A DNA stretch of 64,000 nt. Origin: Morinoia aosen. Taxonomy: Eukaryota; Arthropoda; Malacostraca; Amphipoda; Talitridae. Under the pieces are notes generated by a model, which did no database searches, was not told the origin of the DNA, and saw only the letters and a program-made list of their open reading frames with translations. Shown piece by piece: positions 33,929-45,087 of the stretch. The number at the start of each line of letters is the position of its first letter. Position 1 is the stretch's first letter. The stretch is taken from assembly GCA_030386875.1 (NCBI GenBank), contig CM059563.1, forward strand, positions 31,410,139-31,474,138, in the 5' to 3' direction. The position numbers were made by a program, and so were the translations under genes.

Positions 33929-34783
33929 TATACTGTAAGCTAAGTGTATGTGTATCACTGTATCGTCTAATGCTAAGAATGAACATTTACCAGATGGGCT
34001 CTACCCTGTACGGTTTAGTTTTAAACGAGCATGAATCTCGTATTAAATTCGATTGAAGGTTTTTTAAAAATTAAATTACCATCGTGATTTTGCGGTTGCG
34101 AGTTGCGGCCTGACACGTCGAAAATTGTTGCGATCGCAACAGATTCGCAACTTTCCAATAATTGTTGCGGCGCAACCGCAACAGAAAAAGTTGCGACCGC
34201 AATTGCGGTCGCAATGCGGCGCAACTGCCCAACACTGAATATTGCAATGGTTAAGATGAAAATTCAAACACTGAGAGGCCAAGATTGGAAACAGATCTTA
34301 TTCCAAAAATCAAAGAAATATACACTGCGTATGCAAACGTAAAATTAATTACAGTGGAATTAAATTGCACAATGTACATGGCTCTTAAGAAAAATATTTC
34401 AAATACACGGAAAACATTAGGCAGGTGTCATTAGAAGACTATTCAAATAAAAGGAAAAAATACATCTAGAAAATAGTAATTGGTATTTATTTTTTCTTTC
34501 CCTTTACAGTGTTTTTTGAAGGTAATTGGGCAGTATTAAAGTCTTTTAGAATATTAGCTTTTTACTTCTGTAAATTATTCTGTAAATATTCTGCAAATTG
34601 TTCTGTCAAGTATTCTGTCAGTATTGTAAGAGTAATACTGACGATTGCTGTCTCTGGGGAAGGAGCGTCGTGTTGAGCGGCAATATAGAAGCAGCCCGGC
34701 GTGCACTGACGCTCAATCCTCTCGTGGGAGGAGCTATAGCAAGGTTACCGCCGCTCCACACCGCAGGTGTAAAATGAGCTTTA

Positions 34784-35590
34784 TTGTTCAAGCAAATGCA
34801 ACTTATCACGAGGGATATCAAAACTACTTGGCCAATCCATCATACAATAAAACGCCAGGCGTCTCCTTAAATAAATAAATTCAAGTTTTTGTGCCTTATT
34901 TTTTCTATGTTATTTCAATGAGGATGTCATTGAACACATTAAATTTTGGGAGAATTTTATGCACTTAGTAAATAAATGTTAACGCACAGTTATATTATTG
35001 CTCGGGTGGTCCGTTTCTCTGTCACGTTCTTAACGATGCATAATGACTGAAGGCTCGAAATTCGAGTTTAGCCATCATATATAATTAATTAGCCATCATA
35101 TTTATAATATTATAATTTGAAAGCCACGTATTAAATATTGCATGATTGCAAACATTGTGCGATAACCATTTTTTAATTACTAGTGCTACATGAAAGGTGA
35201 TTCTCTTTTAAAGTTGTTTAGCCTTACGTCACGAATTTCGTCCATTCAGTGATAAATAATTTTTTCTAGTACCTTAATGCCAAACTGCAGAATTAAAAGT
35301 AAGCACTGATCCTGATCAGAAGACTCACTCTACTCGCCACTCCTATAAATAGACGCATCACAACTGCAGGTAATTCGGCATGCATCACTCTGGGTAAATC
35401 TGTAGTGAACGCCTCAGTCGCACTTCAGCCTAATTTCATAAATTATTAAAACTATCTTCTAAAAATTAAATAAGATTAACACAATCATTCTTACAATTTT
35501 AGATTACATATTTCATTCAACATTTCCCCGAAATCTACTAAAATTTGACCAAAAAAGTAATTCGACAAGAAATAATGGCGTTTTTACGCA
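34784..35590. other. Non-coding, no feature seen
   Basis: AT-rich spacer downstream of the nested elements. No repeats, ORFs or splice sites were recognised. Confidence 0.5.
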
Positions 35591-35599
35591 GAACCATAC

Positions 35600-35735
35600 C
35601 GCAAGTTCATTCGTTTCCGAAACGTTCTTCCGGTACACAACGTATATAAACTCAGCCTTCCAGGCAGAGTCTGTCATTCACGTAAGAGATTCGTCTGAGT
35701 GTAGTGCTTGGGCCCCAGAGGGGCATATGTAAGTA
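35600..35735 (+). promoter_or_regulatory. Promoter-like segment with TATA box and splice-donor-like end
   Basis: GTATATAAACTC at about 35643 is followed 25-30 bp later by TCTGTCATTCACG, a plausible initiator. Upstream, TTTCCGAAACGTTCTTCC (about 35610-35630) resembles a heat-shock element (TTC-nn-AAA-nn-TTC, one mismatch). Downstream GGGCATAT is followed by GTAAGTAAC, a good donor. No coding exon can be linked to it. It could be a host 5' UTR exon or the promoter of an unrecognised element. Confidence 0.4.
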
Positions 35736-35992
35736 ACAAGTGTTTAATGTTAAGTGTTTCATTGTGTCTAGAGACTCCAACTTATGTAACGTTTTGTAGA
35801 ACTCAATTCATGTAATTAACTTTGGAACATCCTCTGTTTTTATCTGTGCCAGTGTTAGTTAGGCACAAGCCTCAAGCTTACTGCGCCATCTTTGTCAATA
35901 TTGTTTCCCTGAATTTAATTGAGCGTTTGCTGACCTTTGCTAAATCACTGTAACTTTGTTTCCATCTTGAGTTTGTTTATACTGTTGTGCCT

Positions 35993-36168
35993 TTTTATGT
36001 GTATTTTGCTAGCTACTCCATTTTCATATGTATTTTGCTAGTTACTCCATTTTCATATGTATTTTGCTAGTTAATTCATTTTTATATGTATTTTGCTAGT
36101 TACTCCATTTTTATATGTGTTTTGCTAGTTACTTCATTTTTATATGTATTTTGCTAGTTACTGCCAGA
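35993..36168. repeat. 29-bp minisatellite, about six copies
   Basis: The unit TATGTATTTTGCTAGTTACT plus CCATTTTCA repeats with a strict 29-bp period and few changes. It is flanked by non-coding DNA. Confidence 0.9.
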
Positions 36169-37900
36169 ATACCTGGTAACCAAGCCAGCATTGTGTTTGT
36201 TGCTTGATATCAAGATAGAGCTTATGACCAGTTGGTCTTGAACACCGATTCTGGGTGTTAAGATGATTCAGGCTGCATCTCGGGCGCCAGAGCTGCGGAC
36301 TGGCCTTAGCACTAGACGCCTGCCATTGTTCTTCTCGTTAATGCACAATACTGAGCAGTCTTGCACATGTGTATGGATAGGCTCGTTACCGGGCAAATTA
36401 ATCCAAGTCTGTTGTTCCCTCACAGGACCTTGGACAACACTTTTCCCTCACTCACAACATTTTAAAGTCAACACTCACACATCTTGATTGCAGCCCCTCT
36501 GCATTAAGAAATTAAGGAGCTTACCTCCTCCTCCTCCTGGTATCCTCGCATCCTAGTTCACTCCCCAATTTAGTATGCTGGAAGGCCTGCTTATCTGCAG
36601 CTAAGCCCCTGAAAACTCCAGTTTACGACCATTGTACCGAGTTTTCCCAACCGGTAGCTTTTCTCATACTCAACAAATGGCATAATCATAACCCTCAAAT
36701 ACCGAGCCACTTAGTGTCGGAGCCTTCCACACTTAACACCATCCCAAACTTCACACTCCAGTACACGCTTCCCCAAGCCGACCTGGAAGCGCACCGTCTG
36801 AAGTTTCTTCAATCGCCTCGAAGTCTTCCCAAGAATTCCTCACGTACCAAGAATCAAGCCTCGCCCTTCAGCGTCCAACCTCAACCTTAATAACCCCAAA
36901 GGCGAGGCTATCTAGCTTCAATCCCCCCTCCCCCCCAAGTGATGGTTGTATTGTGGTTTTTATAATTGCCTGTTTGATTATTTGACGCTTGAAAATACTG
37001 CGTCCGGACCCACTCCTTCTAAGCAAGAGGCCATATCAATTCATTCAATATTGATGCCTTCCCAGGCATTTGGTGACCCTGCCTTATCACGGAACACCAA
37101 ACTTTGTCATATTTAAAATCAACCGAATTCTCAACCTTTAACCAGCAAACCAGAACATTAAAAATCAGGCGGACCTGCGCCACTGGCCATTTCTTCTGCT
37201 TCACTTATGATTCTTGTATTATTTTGAAAATATCTGGAAATTATTTTGAAACATTTATACCTCGTTGTTGCCATCAAAATAATCATGGTTCGCATGTACA
37301 CCAATTATGACTGCATGCATTGTTATTTGTTGAGTTATCACGTTTTTTATCAAAGGTTATTTGTTAAACACACAATCCATTATTTCATTCGACATTTGTT
37401 TTCTTACTCCCACGTACGTAACTCAATACAATGGCGCAAAACTGTGTATGATTCTTTAATGAATTAATCATGTCTCAATCATTAAATATTCGAGGTAAAG
37501 ACAGACATGCGAGAAGAAGCAGACACTCTTGCGCCTAGTTGTAAATACTCCAGCTGACACGCGTTTTGTGCGAGGATCTTCAGATGATTATCTTCACAAA
37601 AGAAGTACTTCAACTCAGGGAATTATTCTACTCCCGATTTTTCCAAGAACATTGTTGCTGGAAGTATAGTGTTCGAATTTACACGCAGGAAAGTCTAAAA
37701 AACTTGAGAGTTACAATTGATTAAATGATAAGAACTTCAGTTTTTACAGATAAAAACTTTCACAGATGAAAACTTCATAGGTGAAAACTTTCCAGTTTTC
37801 AGCCGCATTCGACGTGTTGTCCTTAGCTCACGCAGAAGTAAAGTTTGTTCTTATCTTACTCAAACGTTGGGCACAAACATCGACCACTTGAAAAACTTAC
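36169..37900. other. Non-coding; C-rich tract and a primer-site-like motif
   Basis: 36480-36930 is C-rich and ends in a pyrimidine tract (CCCCCCTCCCCCCC, about 36925). TTTGGTGACCCTGCC at about 37070 resembles an LTR-element primer site, but no paired LTR or coding sequence was found. Short ORFs here look random. Confidence 0.45.
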
Positions 37901-37919
37901 ATCGTCCTTGGATTGAGTG

Positions 37920-37955
37920 TATAAAGAAGGCTTTCGGTTAGATTTTATCATCAGT
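37920..37955 (+). promoter_or_regulatory. Core promoter of the Gly-rich secreted protein gene
   Basis: TATAAAG at 37920-37926 and the arthropod-type initiator TCAGT at 37951-37955 are spaced about 31-33 bp, the standard distance. The first ATG follows at 37976, giving a short 5' UTR. Confidence 0.75.
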
Positions 37956-37975
37956 TTTTTACTGTACCTAGTAAA

Positions 37976-38941
37976 ATGCATTCCATGGTAAGCCAAACTG
38001 ATTTTAATTAAATTATCGCCATTGTTATATTCATGCATGTTAACAAAAATCGAATAAACTTGAATGCTTAGCAGATTGGATTAATCTTATAATTTCTGTG
38101 CTTTGATTTAAAATTCCATTTATTGACTTAAGCACACTTGTCATCTCCAGATTACTGTCCTGCTGCTGGCCACGGCTTCCGTGGCTGAGCCCGAGCCTCT
38201 TTTGGGTGGCCTCATGCACGGCGAATCTGCTGGGTGGGCAAGGTAGCGTTTTCGGTGGTCTGATTGGTGGTTCAGGCGGTGGTGGTCTTCTTGAAGGTCT
38301 TCTGGGCGGTAACGGTCTGGTCGGTGGCCTCGTCAGCGGTCTTCTCGGTCCCCTCCTCGGCGGCGGAGGGAGCGGTTTTCTGGGCGGTCTGGTGGGCGGT
38401 GCAGGGGGTCAGCTCGGTGGTGGAGTCGACGGTGCTGTTGGTCATGTCGGGGACCAGGTGACCTGCGTTCTTTCCCAGCTGCTGGGACAAGTTGGAGGTC
38501 TTCTTGACCAAATTCTTGGGCCCCTTCTCGGAGCTCTTGGTCTCCAGGGAAGCAACGCCCAGCAACCCCGATCCCATCCTCAACCCCATCCCCAATACCA
38601 CCCCCGACCCCACCCCTAGTTTTTTGGAACAGTTGATAGCTGAAATCCGTCGGGAGGATGCTAACGTGACTGACGTTATCGAGGCTTTTAATAATGGCAA
38701 GATTGACGTGGATGATATAGAAGAGCTCATTATCAAGGCCGTTATTAACCATAATGGTATTGTGGTGCTTGCTAAAGCAAAAGTTATTGACCAAGAAGAC
38801 TTCGTTGACTTCTCGAAATCGGGAATTTTAGAAGCTCTAACTATATTGGTTTTATCGTTCCAGGGTTTCTCAATAAGTACAGACAAACTTAGCCCTGAAA
38901 TTGTTGATGAGATGAATTATTTTTTGAGACAATTCGGCTGA
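37976..38941 (+). CDS. Secreted Gly/Leu-rich protein gene, two exons (frame changes in exon 2)
   Basis: Host-type gene. Exon 1 (37976-37987) encodes MHSM and ends ATG|GTAAGC. A 163-bp intron ends TCTCCAG at 38150, and exon 2 resumes in phase 0 with ITVLLLATASVA|EPEP, completing a signal peptide. A Gly/Leu-rich region follows (LLGGQGSVFGGLIGG, GLLGPLLGGGGSGFLGG) to about residue 130, then a Pro-rich linker (NPDPILNPIPN) and a mixed-charge C-terminal domain of about 100 residues (LEQLIAEIRREDANV to MNYFLRQFG, stop 38939-38941). These three parts lie in three successive frames. Either two small indels are real (pseudogene) or they are assembly errors in G/C runs. Family unknown; probably an extracellular or cuticle/silk-like product. 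Confidence 0.7.
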
Positions 38942-39142
38942 TGGTCGCAAATGAGCGCAATGGAGCTGTTGAGGTGGACGCTTAGCGATCGTCCGGCTTC
39001 GATGGGCGTATTTTCTTCTCTTTAGTAATATCGGCCAGTTGTAGATTCCAGTAAGAGTTTGAGTAAAAGTTTTTCAAAATTTGGCTAACCATTTTTCAAA
39101 ATAATGATGCTTTTAAGCTGAATCATTTGAGCTTCACAAAAC

Positions 39143-39148
39143 AATAAA
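39143..39148 (+). other. Polyadenylation signal of the Gly-rich gene
   Basis: AATAAA about 200 bp after the stop codon at 38941, with no better candidate before it. Confidence 0.6.
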
Positions 39149-39149
39149 C

Positions 39150-40084
39150 TATCTGGCAATTAAGTTTGTTTCATTCGCCATGTAAGTTATTCTTCAATAT
39201 TCAGCTGTTTCAGAAATGCGACTGACGACAAAGAGTTCAAGATTATGTATGGAGGGGGTTTGAGATCGATGTCGGTTATGACTGTAAACAATGATAACCG
39301 GAAGTACGATACCCAACTGTTTTCTGTATCACCAAGGAGGGTACAGGTACTGTACCTTGTGCCGTATTCCTATGCAATCCCAATCTTCAGTATTCAGTTC
39401 TTGTACTCGATATAGGTAATTATTGAACTACCATCTCGATGATGTGCTACTATAAGAGTTGTTAGCAGGGTTGAGGAGTCGGAGGAATAAATTTGCGACT
39501 CCGACTACTATAAGTGCTGCTAGCCATAGCCTTTTTCTTAACGCACTTAACTATGTAGACATCCATCCTGCTTTATGAGAAAGAAAAAAAACACAAAAGA
39601 GAAAGAACATCGCACGTTGAGAACGACGAGACTCTAATGATGAGAATGTGGAATACTTGAACTTTTAAACGCCTCTTCACGGCAGTTTCAGACGGCAGGT
39701 CTATATTCCAAAATATGTGATAGAACTACTCCAAGGAAAGCTTAGGAATAGAAGTTCACAAAGTCGACAGTAACAACTGGAAGCGAAAGAAAATATCTAA
39801 CAATGACAAGTTCTTTGTATGAGAAGTGAAATTTTTTGGATCTTTGCAATTTATTTAGCATTTTGGTCTTTAATTGCAATTTTGATCAAAATGTTAGGGT
39901 GATATAAATGCCGCCACAATCTTTTCCCGTTTTGAAAAAAATTAGTGAGCAATTTAAGCTGCGTAACACGCACGTTCGAAACATTTGAGAAAATGGCCAA
40001 ATTAAACTCTACTTAAGGTTGACATACTAGTGTAACGATGGTATGACAAATTAAAGAATTATTGACATATATAATACATATTTT
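39150..40084. other. Non-coding, no feature seen
   Basis: Spacer between the Gly-rich gene and the LINE fragment. No supported ORF or repeat. Confidence 0.5.
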
Positions 40085-41519
40085 TTACGTCTCTTCCCTT
40101 TTTTTAGTGGTGTGTGGAGTATTAGCAGAGGTAGAAGTAGACATTGCAGTGTTTGCTCCAATGTCGACGGTTGACGCAGTGCATTATTTTTGGATCACAG
40201 AATACGACCAGAAATTTACCACCATTTACGCTAACATTTGGAGACGATAAAATTAAACCAGTAGATGAGGTAAAAAATCTTGGTGTTTGGTTTGACAAAA
40301 ATATGACTTTCAACTCACACGCATAGAAACAGTGTGCAACAAAATCAACGGAACCTTAATGTTCTTTCATCGCATTAAGAACACACTTGACGAAAAATCC
40401 AGGTTATTAGTGATTCAGTCTTTAATTTTATCGCGTCTGGACTAGTGCAGTCTAGTGTGGGGAGATTTACCTCAATATCGTCAAAAAGAGTTGCAAAAAT
40501 GTATTACCTTCGCAGCCAAAGTGGTAGGCAAAAGAAATTTTAAAAGACACGATCATGCCACCCATCTTTTAAGAAAACTCGACAGGAGCCCAATACCGAA
40601 TAGATTCATAATCCAAAAAGCTCGACGAGTGTTGTCATCTCTGTACCTCCCTCAGAGTAATACAGATGTGGTAAAATTGTGTCCATCCAGTATCCCAAAC
40701 AAAAAACCAAATCGGAGGAATGATGTCTTGGTCAGTTACCGTTCATCTAACGTGGGATAAAAAGCTCTCTCGGTTTCTGGAGCTCTTTTGTGGAACAGGA
40801 TTCCACAGCATATCAAAGCTCGAAAACTGTAAAAGAATTTAAAGTAAAAATGTCACGTCATATTGCATCTCTGTCATAGGGCCTGCAACACTTCGGTGTG
40901 AATTTCCTACTCACCTGAAATTTTGATTTTCCCGAAGTTTCTGTTAGAAAATTGGTAATTAATTCTTTTTAACGTTCGCAAAGTCATTCTAATATTGATC
41001 TTAATTATTTCTGTCGACTATAATGAGCAACGCAACAGTCAACTCAATACAGCGGAACGAAAGTAGTTTTTTCTCCTTAATTATTAGTAGTATTCTCTCA
41101 TACTTTCTCATTTTTTTTCTTGATTTTCTATTTTCTGTATTTTATATTTAACATCCGTGAGGTAAACAAACTTTTGAAATACATTTTTGTGTACATCAGT
41201 ACACAGGTTTACAGATGTGAGCGTTGTTCTATGTTTTTAATAAATTAATTTTCGGCTAACGTTGTCCCACTATTTCGAAATCATTCACAAAGGTGTTTCA
41301 ATCGATTTCGGCTAAGCTGGGGGGGAGGAGGGAATCTAGCATTTCAGCATTTTTAAATTTTCTTAATTTTTCTGTGCGTTCAGCGCACACCAGCGCTGAA
41401 CTTTCGAATCAGAAATAATTCTAAATTTCAGAAATTAAAATTATTACTCAGGACAACTGTTAAATCTACCTTAATGTGCCAAATTTTGGAAATATTTGCC
41501 ACTCAGAAGTGATATCCAG

Positions 41520-42665
41520 CCAAAATAGTATTCCATTTTATCCCATGTACCCATGTCCGTATAATGCTGAAGAGAGTACCGATCAGATGTGAATCCCGAG
41601 ATATGGATATATCTGTGCACACGTATGTGGTATATGTATATCTACATAAATATATAAACATGTTTCTGTCTCTATTTTTTACCTGAAAATAATCCGGTTA
41701 ATTAATATTATTGCTCTTGCGAAATTATTTCAAAAATAGATCTATTACTACCCTAGAGAGCGTTTCTGCGAATAGGAAAAATGAAAAATACAATTTGTAA
41801 TTCTATTTTTCATAAAGCGCAATTTTGAATTAAATGAAGCGCAATTTGAGCATATGAACCGTGGAAAAATTGACTCTCTGTCCGTGTGTTGAACAAACTA
41901 TTTTTATTTTTTGAGTACGTTTGTTTTCGCGCTTCTACCAAAATTTTATATATATTTGCAACTGATAGGTGAAATCTGGCTATTTTGTATCTTCATTTTA
42001 TCCCATGTATCCATGTCCGTATGATGTTGCAGAAAATACTGAAAGGATACGAAACCAGAGATTTTTTTGTTGTTGTTCCTCGACTGTAACTTGAGTTTTC
42101 TTAAAAATTTTGTCAGAAAATTAAAAAAACATTTCATTTTTACGTTTTTCGAAATGTTTTCTTCTTATTTTTTTTTCAAGTTATTTCTTACGATTACATT
42201 GAGCTTGACTGTCATGTTAGATGTAGCATAAGCAAAATTGTTTTTTATGTTTGTTAGTATTTTTCTTATTTTCATTTCCAATACGTATATATACATATAA
42301 ATATGAATGTATAGGTGGGTACGTGTGTGTGTGTCTATGTGAGTGAACACATATACATGTTCAAATATATACACACATAAATATATATATGTTTCTATTT
42401 CTATGTTTGAGAAACAACGAAACTTCAAAACACATTACATTTTACCTAAAGCTCTGCGACCAGTAAACACTGAACAATATTTCAGAAATAAACATATATA
42501 TTGAACTTGCTTAATGATTCATAAATAGATCTATCACTACCCCAGATGGCGCATCTGTGAATAGAAAAATGAAAAATATGAAAAGACAAATGAAAAAAAT
42601 AGCGCTAGTGTAAAATTATCAGCTCTCTGTACGTATGCTGAACAAGCCACGAATTTCTTCTTGCG
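41520..42665. repeat. Long-period direct repeats in the family B 3' UTR
   Basis: CATTTTATCCCATGTACCCA and flanks (about 41530-41610) recur at about 41990-42070. A second pair, ATAGATCTATTACTACCC plus the following 50 bp (about 41735-41800), recurs near 42525-42590. The pairs are diverged. Confidence 0.7.
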
Positions 42666-42954
42666 TGTAAGTTTGTTTACGCGTTTCTTTAATGTGCGCT
42701 TTGTGTTGCGTGATGTTCTTTATAAATTACTTTATGACTAACTTTTCTCAATACTTAATAGTCATTTACGACTGTGTTTCAAGCGGTTTCGGTATAGCAT
42801 TTATTGTCTTTTCTTGCTTCGATTTCAACAAATAATTTACGAATTCCGAAGAATGTCTAGTAGTATTTTAAATTATTTATAAGTTGTCAACCATCTCTTG
42901 GGATATAAAATCTCCAGGAAATGACATTTTTGATATAACTAGCCCTTGGTAGGG

Positions 42955-43230
42955 TTAATCTATTTGCACGCCACGTATGGTTTGTCTATTAGTGCGCCTC
43001 GTAAGATTTAACTATTAGAACACCTCGTATAATTTATCTATTAGTACACCTCGTATGGTTGGTCTATTAGTAGACCAGGTATAGTTTGTCTATTAGTACG
43101 CCTCGTAAGATTTAACTATTAGAACACCTCGTTTAATTTGTCTATTAGTACACCTCGTATGGTTGGTCTATTAGTATACCAGGTATAGTCTGTCTATTAG
43201 TACTCCTCGTATAGTACGTTTGTCTAAGGA
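42955..43230. repeat. 26-bp minisatellite near the family B LINE 3' end
   Basis: About ten diverged units of TCTATTAGTACACCTCGTAT plus GGTTTG, period 26 bp. Three to four decayed units of the same sequence precede the 3' end copy at 59745-59840. There are no unique spacers, so it is not CRISPR-like. Confidence 0.85.
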
Positions 43231-43535
43231 CGTCTTATATTAAGAAATTTTTTAAAAGCCAATATGTTTGTCATGCATCTCATGTGCCAACCTTTTTGGA
43301 AATAAACGTTGCAAACAAGATTATGCCGGGGAGTCTCTTTCTCTATCACTCTCTCTTTCTCTCTTCTTCTCTTTTTTTTCTTCGCTTACAAAGAAACAGT
43401 GTTTAAATGAAGATGATGCAGAAGTGCAACCAATGTTTGTCGACCTCAGAATTTAATGAAATGGCGCGGCTGTGGCAGGTTAGAGCATGCAGCAAAAGTG
43501 CCAAACATAAAAGGTTCAGAGTGAATTACCAGGAC

Positions 43536-45087
43536 CAGAGTTGGGCACGCAACTTTTAAAATGTTGCAGCGCAACCGCAACTGCACCACCACAAAAAAAG
43601 TTGCGACGCAACCGCAACAGCAACTTTAAAAAAATCAAAGTTCCGATCGCAACCGCAACTTTTATATATTATATAATATAATATATAATTTTTATGTATA
43701 ATTTTATTTAAATATTGTTCAATTCATTTTTCGTATACATTGCTACGTATGAAATAATATTCAGATATTCAAAATAGTGCATTGTTTTACTAAAAAATTA
43801 ATAGATCGAATAAATGTGTGGACTAGAATTTAATGAAATATCAAGATACCGAAAGAAACGTTTCATTTGTAAATATAGTATGAATAATAAAATGAACTAA
43901 ATTTTCTAATGATAATGTTGAAAAGGAACCTGGCTAGTGGTTATATTTTCATAAGAGTTCCGTATATATAACAGAAACATTAGAAAACAGAGAAGTGCAG
44001 AACATTTTTACAGCCTATATGACAAATGAAGAAAAACCATGCATATGCTCCTGTAATGTATGATATTCCTCTGCTTTTTGTTGTTCCTCTGTTATGATTT
44101 AATACTGGTTCATGACCTCAATGTGACAATGTCAATGCACCCTAATGACGATCGATGTTGCCTTTCAAAACTGTTATCAATGTTCGTCTGAAAACCGAGC
44201 ACGTCGTGGTCTCAAAATTTAAAGGAGAACAGTCGTTCGACCGCAGCGCTCGATGGTATTGGCGTGTTAAATTGGATGAACGAAGCGACAAATTTACTTG
44301 AAAGAAACATCGCTCTGTGAACATCAGGGTGGCTAGTTCTGTTGATTACTGCCTGTTTCAGCCAGTCATTGACTTGTTTCAACGAACTTTTCTTTGTTTT
44401 TTCCTTATCATCCGATTTCATTACGACATTGAAGAAGTCGTTTTCGTCATCTACGCCTCGGCACTGTTCCCCTCAGCTGAAATACCATTTTCTGATCTGT
44501 TATTAAGATGGGCGATTAGTTTTTGTTATTACTTCCACTTTCTGTACATTGTTTAGCCATTTTAGCTTAAAATGTGAATGCAGAAAGGACGCCAGGATAA
44601 AATCGTCCGGGTGTAGTACATCGGCCAATCGCTTGTTGATGGCATCCTTCAAGCCACTAGCTAAAGGAGCATATGTCTTAAATTGTTCTTGGCATCAACT
44701 AGGAGATTGGTGCAAGCAGCGATTGTGGGCACGAGTATTCCCATGTACGCTCTGTTTTCTCCTTGCAGTATGTCCAAAGACCGTGGTATGGGCTTCATTG
44801 CAATTTCATATTCTGCAAAAAATTGAAATATTCATATTGCAACCGTACCCCGTACGGTTTAGTTTCAAACGAGTATGGAAAGTGTATTAAACTTTATTGA
44901 AGTTATTTTAGAAATTAAATTACCATCGTGATGTTGCGGTTGCGAGTTGCGGCCTGACACGTCGAAAATTGTTGCGATAGCAACAGATTCGCAACTTTCC
45001 AAAAATTGTTGCGGCGAAACCGCAACAGAAAAAATTGCGATCGCAATTGCGGCCGCGACTTGTTGCGGCGCAACTGCCCAACACTGA
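43536..45087. mobile_element. hAT element copy 2
   Basis: The left end CAGAGTTGGGCACGCAACTT and the inverted right end CAGTGTTGGGCAGTTGCGCC have flanks ACCAGGAC (43528-43535) and ACTAGGAC (45088-45095), an 8-bp target repeat with one change. The GTTGCGG-rich subterminal arrays match copy 1 at 31609-34237. The interior keeps a larger transposase remnant. Confidence 0.9.
44212..44421 (-). pseudogene. hAT transposase C-terminal (dimerisation) remnant
   Basis: The minus-strand frame reads KQVNDWLKQAVINRTSH and FIQFNTPIPSSAAVERLFS. The last phrase is the conserved hAT dimerisation motif (PxSxxxERxFS). The upstream catalytic part is not readable, so the gene is a relic. The same motif survives in copy 1 near 32180-32280. 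Confidence 0.82.

Larger units (their letters stand above)
31609..34237. mobile_element. hAT element copy 1 (non-autonomous)
   Basis: The left end CAGTGTTGGGCACGCAACTT and the inverted right end CAGTGTTGGGCAGTTGCGCC are flanked by a perfect 8-bp repeat AATATTGC (31601-31608, 34238-34245), the hAT hallmark. The ends are filled with GTTGCGGTTGCG-type repeats. A C-terminal hAT remnant on the minus strand near 32180-32280 reads FIQFNTPIPSSAAVERL. The mariner-like element 32391-33928 is inserted in it. The hAT itself is about 1.1 kb. A relative is at 43536-45087. Confidence 0.92.
31455..34342 (+). pseudogene. MADF-domain protein gene, split by the hAT element
   Basis: The plus strand reads MAYIIWSKEEIK and KKFPCL, then, one frame over, FKLAEYKNRLSRQIALKSIA and SHFPNYNI up to 31608. 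After the hAT element it resumes at 34246 with MVKMKIQTLRGQ and ends at a stop at 34340-34342. The PCL, EYKNR, ALKSIA and K-I-TLRGQ spacing is that of the MADF (Myb/SANT-like in Adf1) DNA-binding fold. One frameshift lies between KKFPCL and FKLAEYK, near 31520. In PIF/Harbinger elements a protein of this class helps the transposase reach DNA; here it is a relic. Confidence 0.7.
31161..34780 (+). mobile_element. PIF/Harbinger-like element copy 2 with MADF gene, hosting a hAT insertion
   Basis: The left end AGGCCCTTTCACATTGACGG and the right end (inverted AGCTCATTTTACAC) are flanked by TTA at 31158-31160 and 34781-34783. The right 140 bp strongly match copy 1. After removal of the nested hAT the element would be about 0.98 kb. 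It carries a MADF-domain coding stretch, the accessory DNA-binding protein class that PIF/Harbinger elements often encode next to their transposase. No Harbinger transposase is present. Confidence 0.82.
40085..43390 (+). mobile_element. CR1/L2-like LINE family B, copy 2 (5'-truncated, long 3' UTR)
   Basis: The coding remnant (about 40150-40880) matches the family B RT C-terminus: CIIFGS, VKNLGVWFDKNMTFNSH, then WGDLPQYRQKELQKCITFAA. It parallels VKNLGIWFDRNMSF and WGDLPQYLQRDLQKCMNFAA in the copy at 1381-5325. It contains several stops and frameshifts. About 2.4 kb of non-coding DNA follows, ending in a 26-bp minisatellite, AATAAACGTT and a CT-rich tail, the same tail style as copy 1. The extent is inferred from the shared 3' end. 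Confidence 0.65.

Noticed and set aside
38272-38886. Two long antisense ORFs (204 and 153 codons) across the Gly-rich gene
   Set aside because: They mirror a GC-rich, repetitive coding exon. The plus strand has the promoter, signal peptide, intron and polyadenylation signal.
41378-41401. Perfect 9-bp hairpin GTTCAGCGC / GCGCTGAAC
   Set aside because: It lacks a U-tract or any gene context and lies in LINE 3' UTR repeats; probably incidental.
42955-43230. Regular short repeats reminiscent of a CRISPR array
   Set aside because: The 26-bp units are contiguous without unique spacers and the genome is eukaryotic, so it is a minisatellite.
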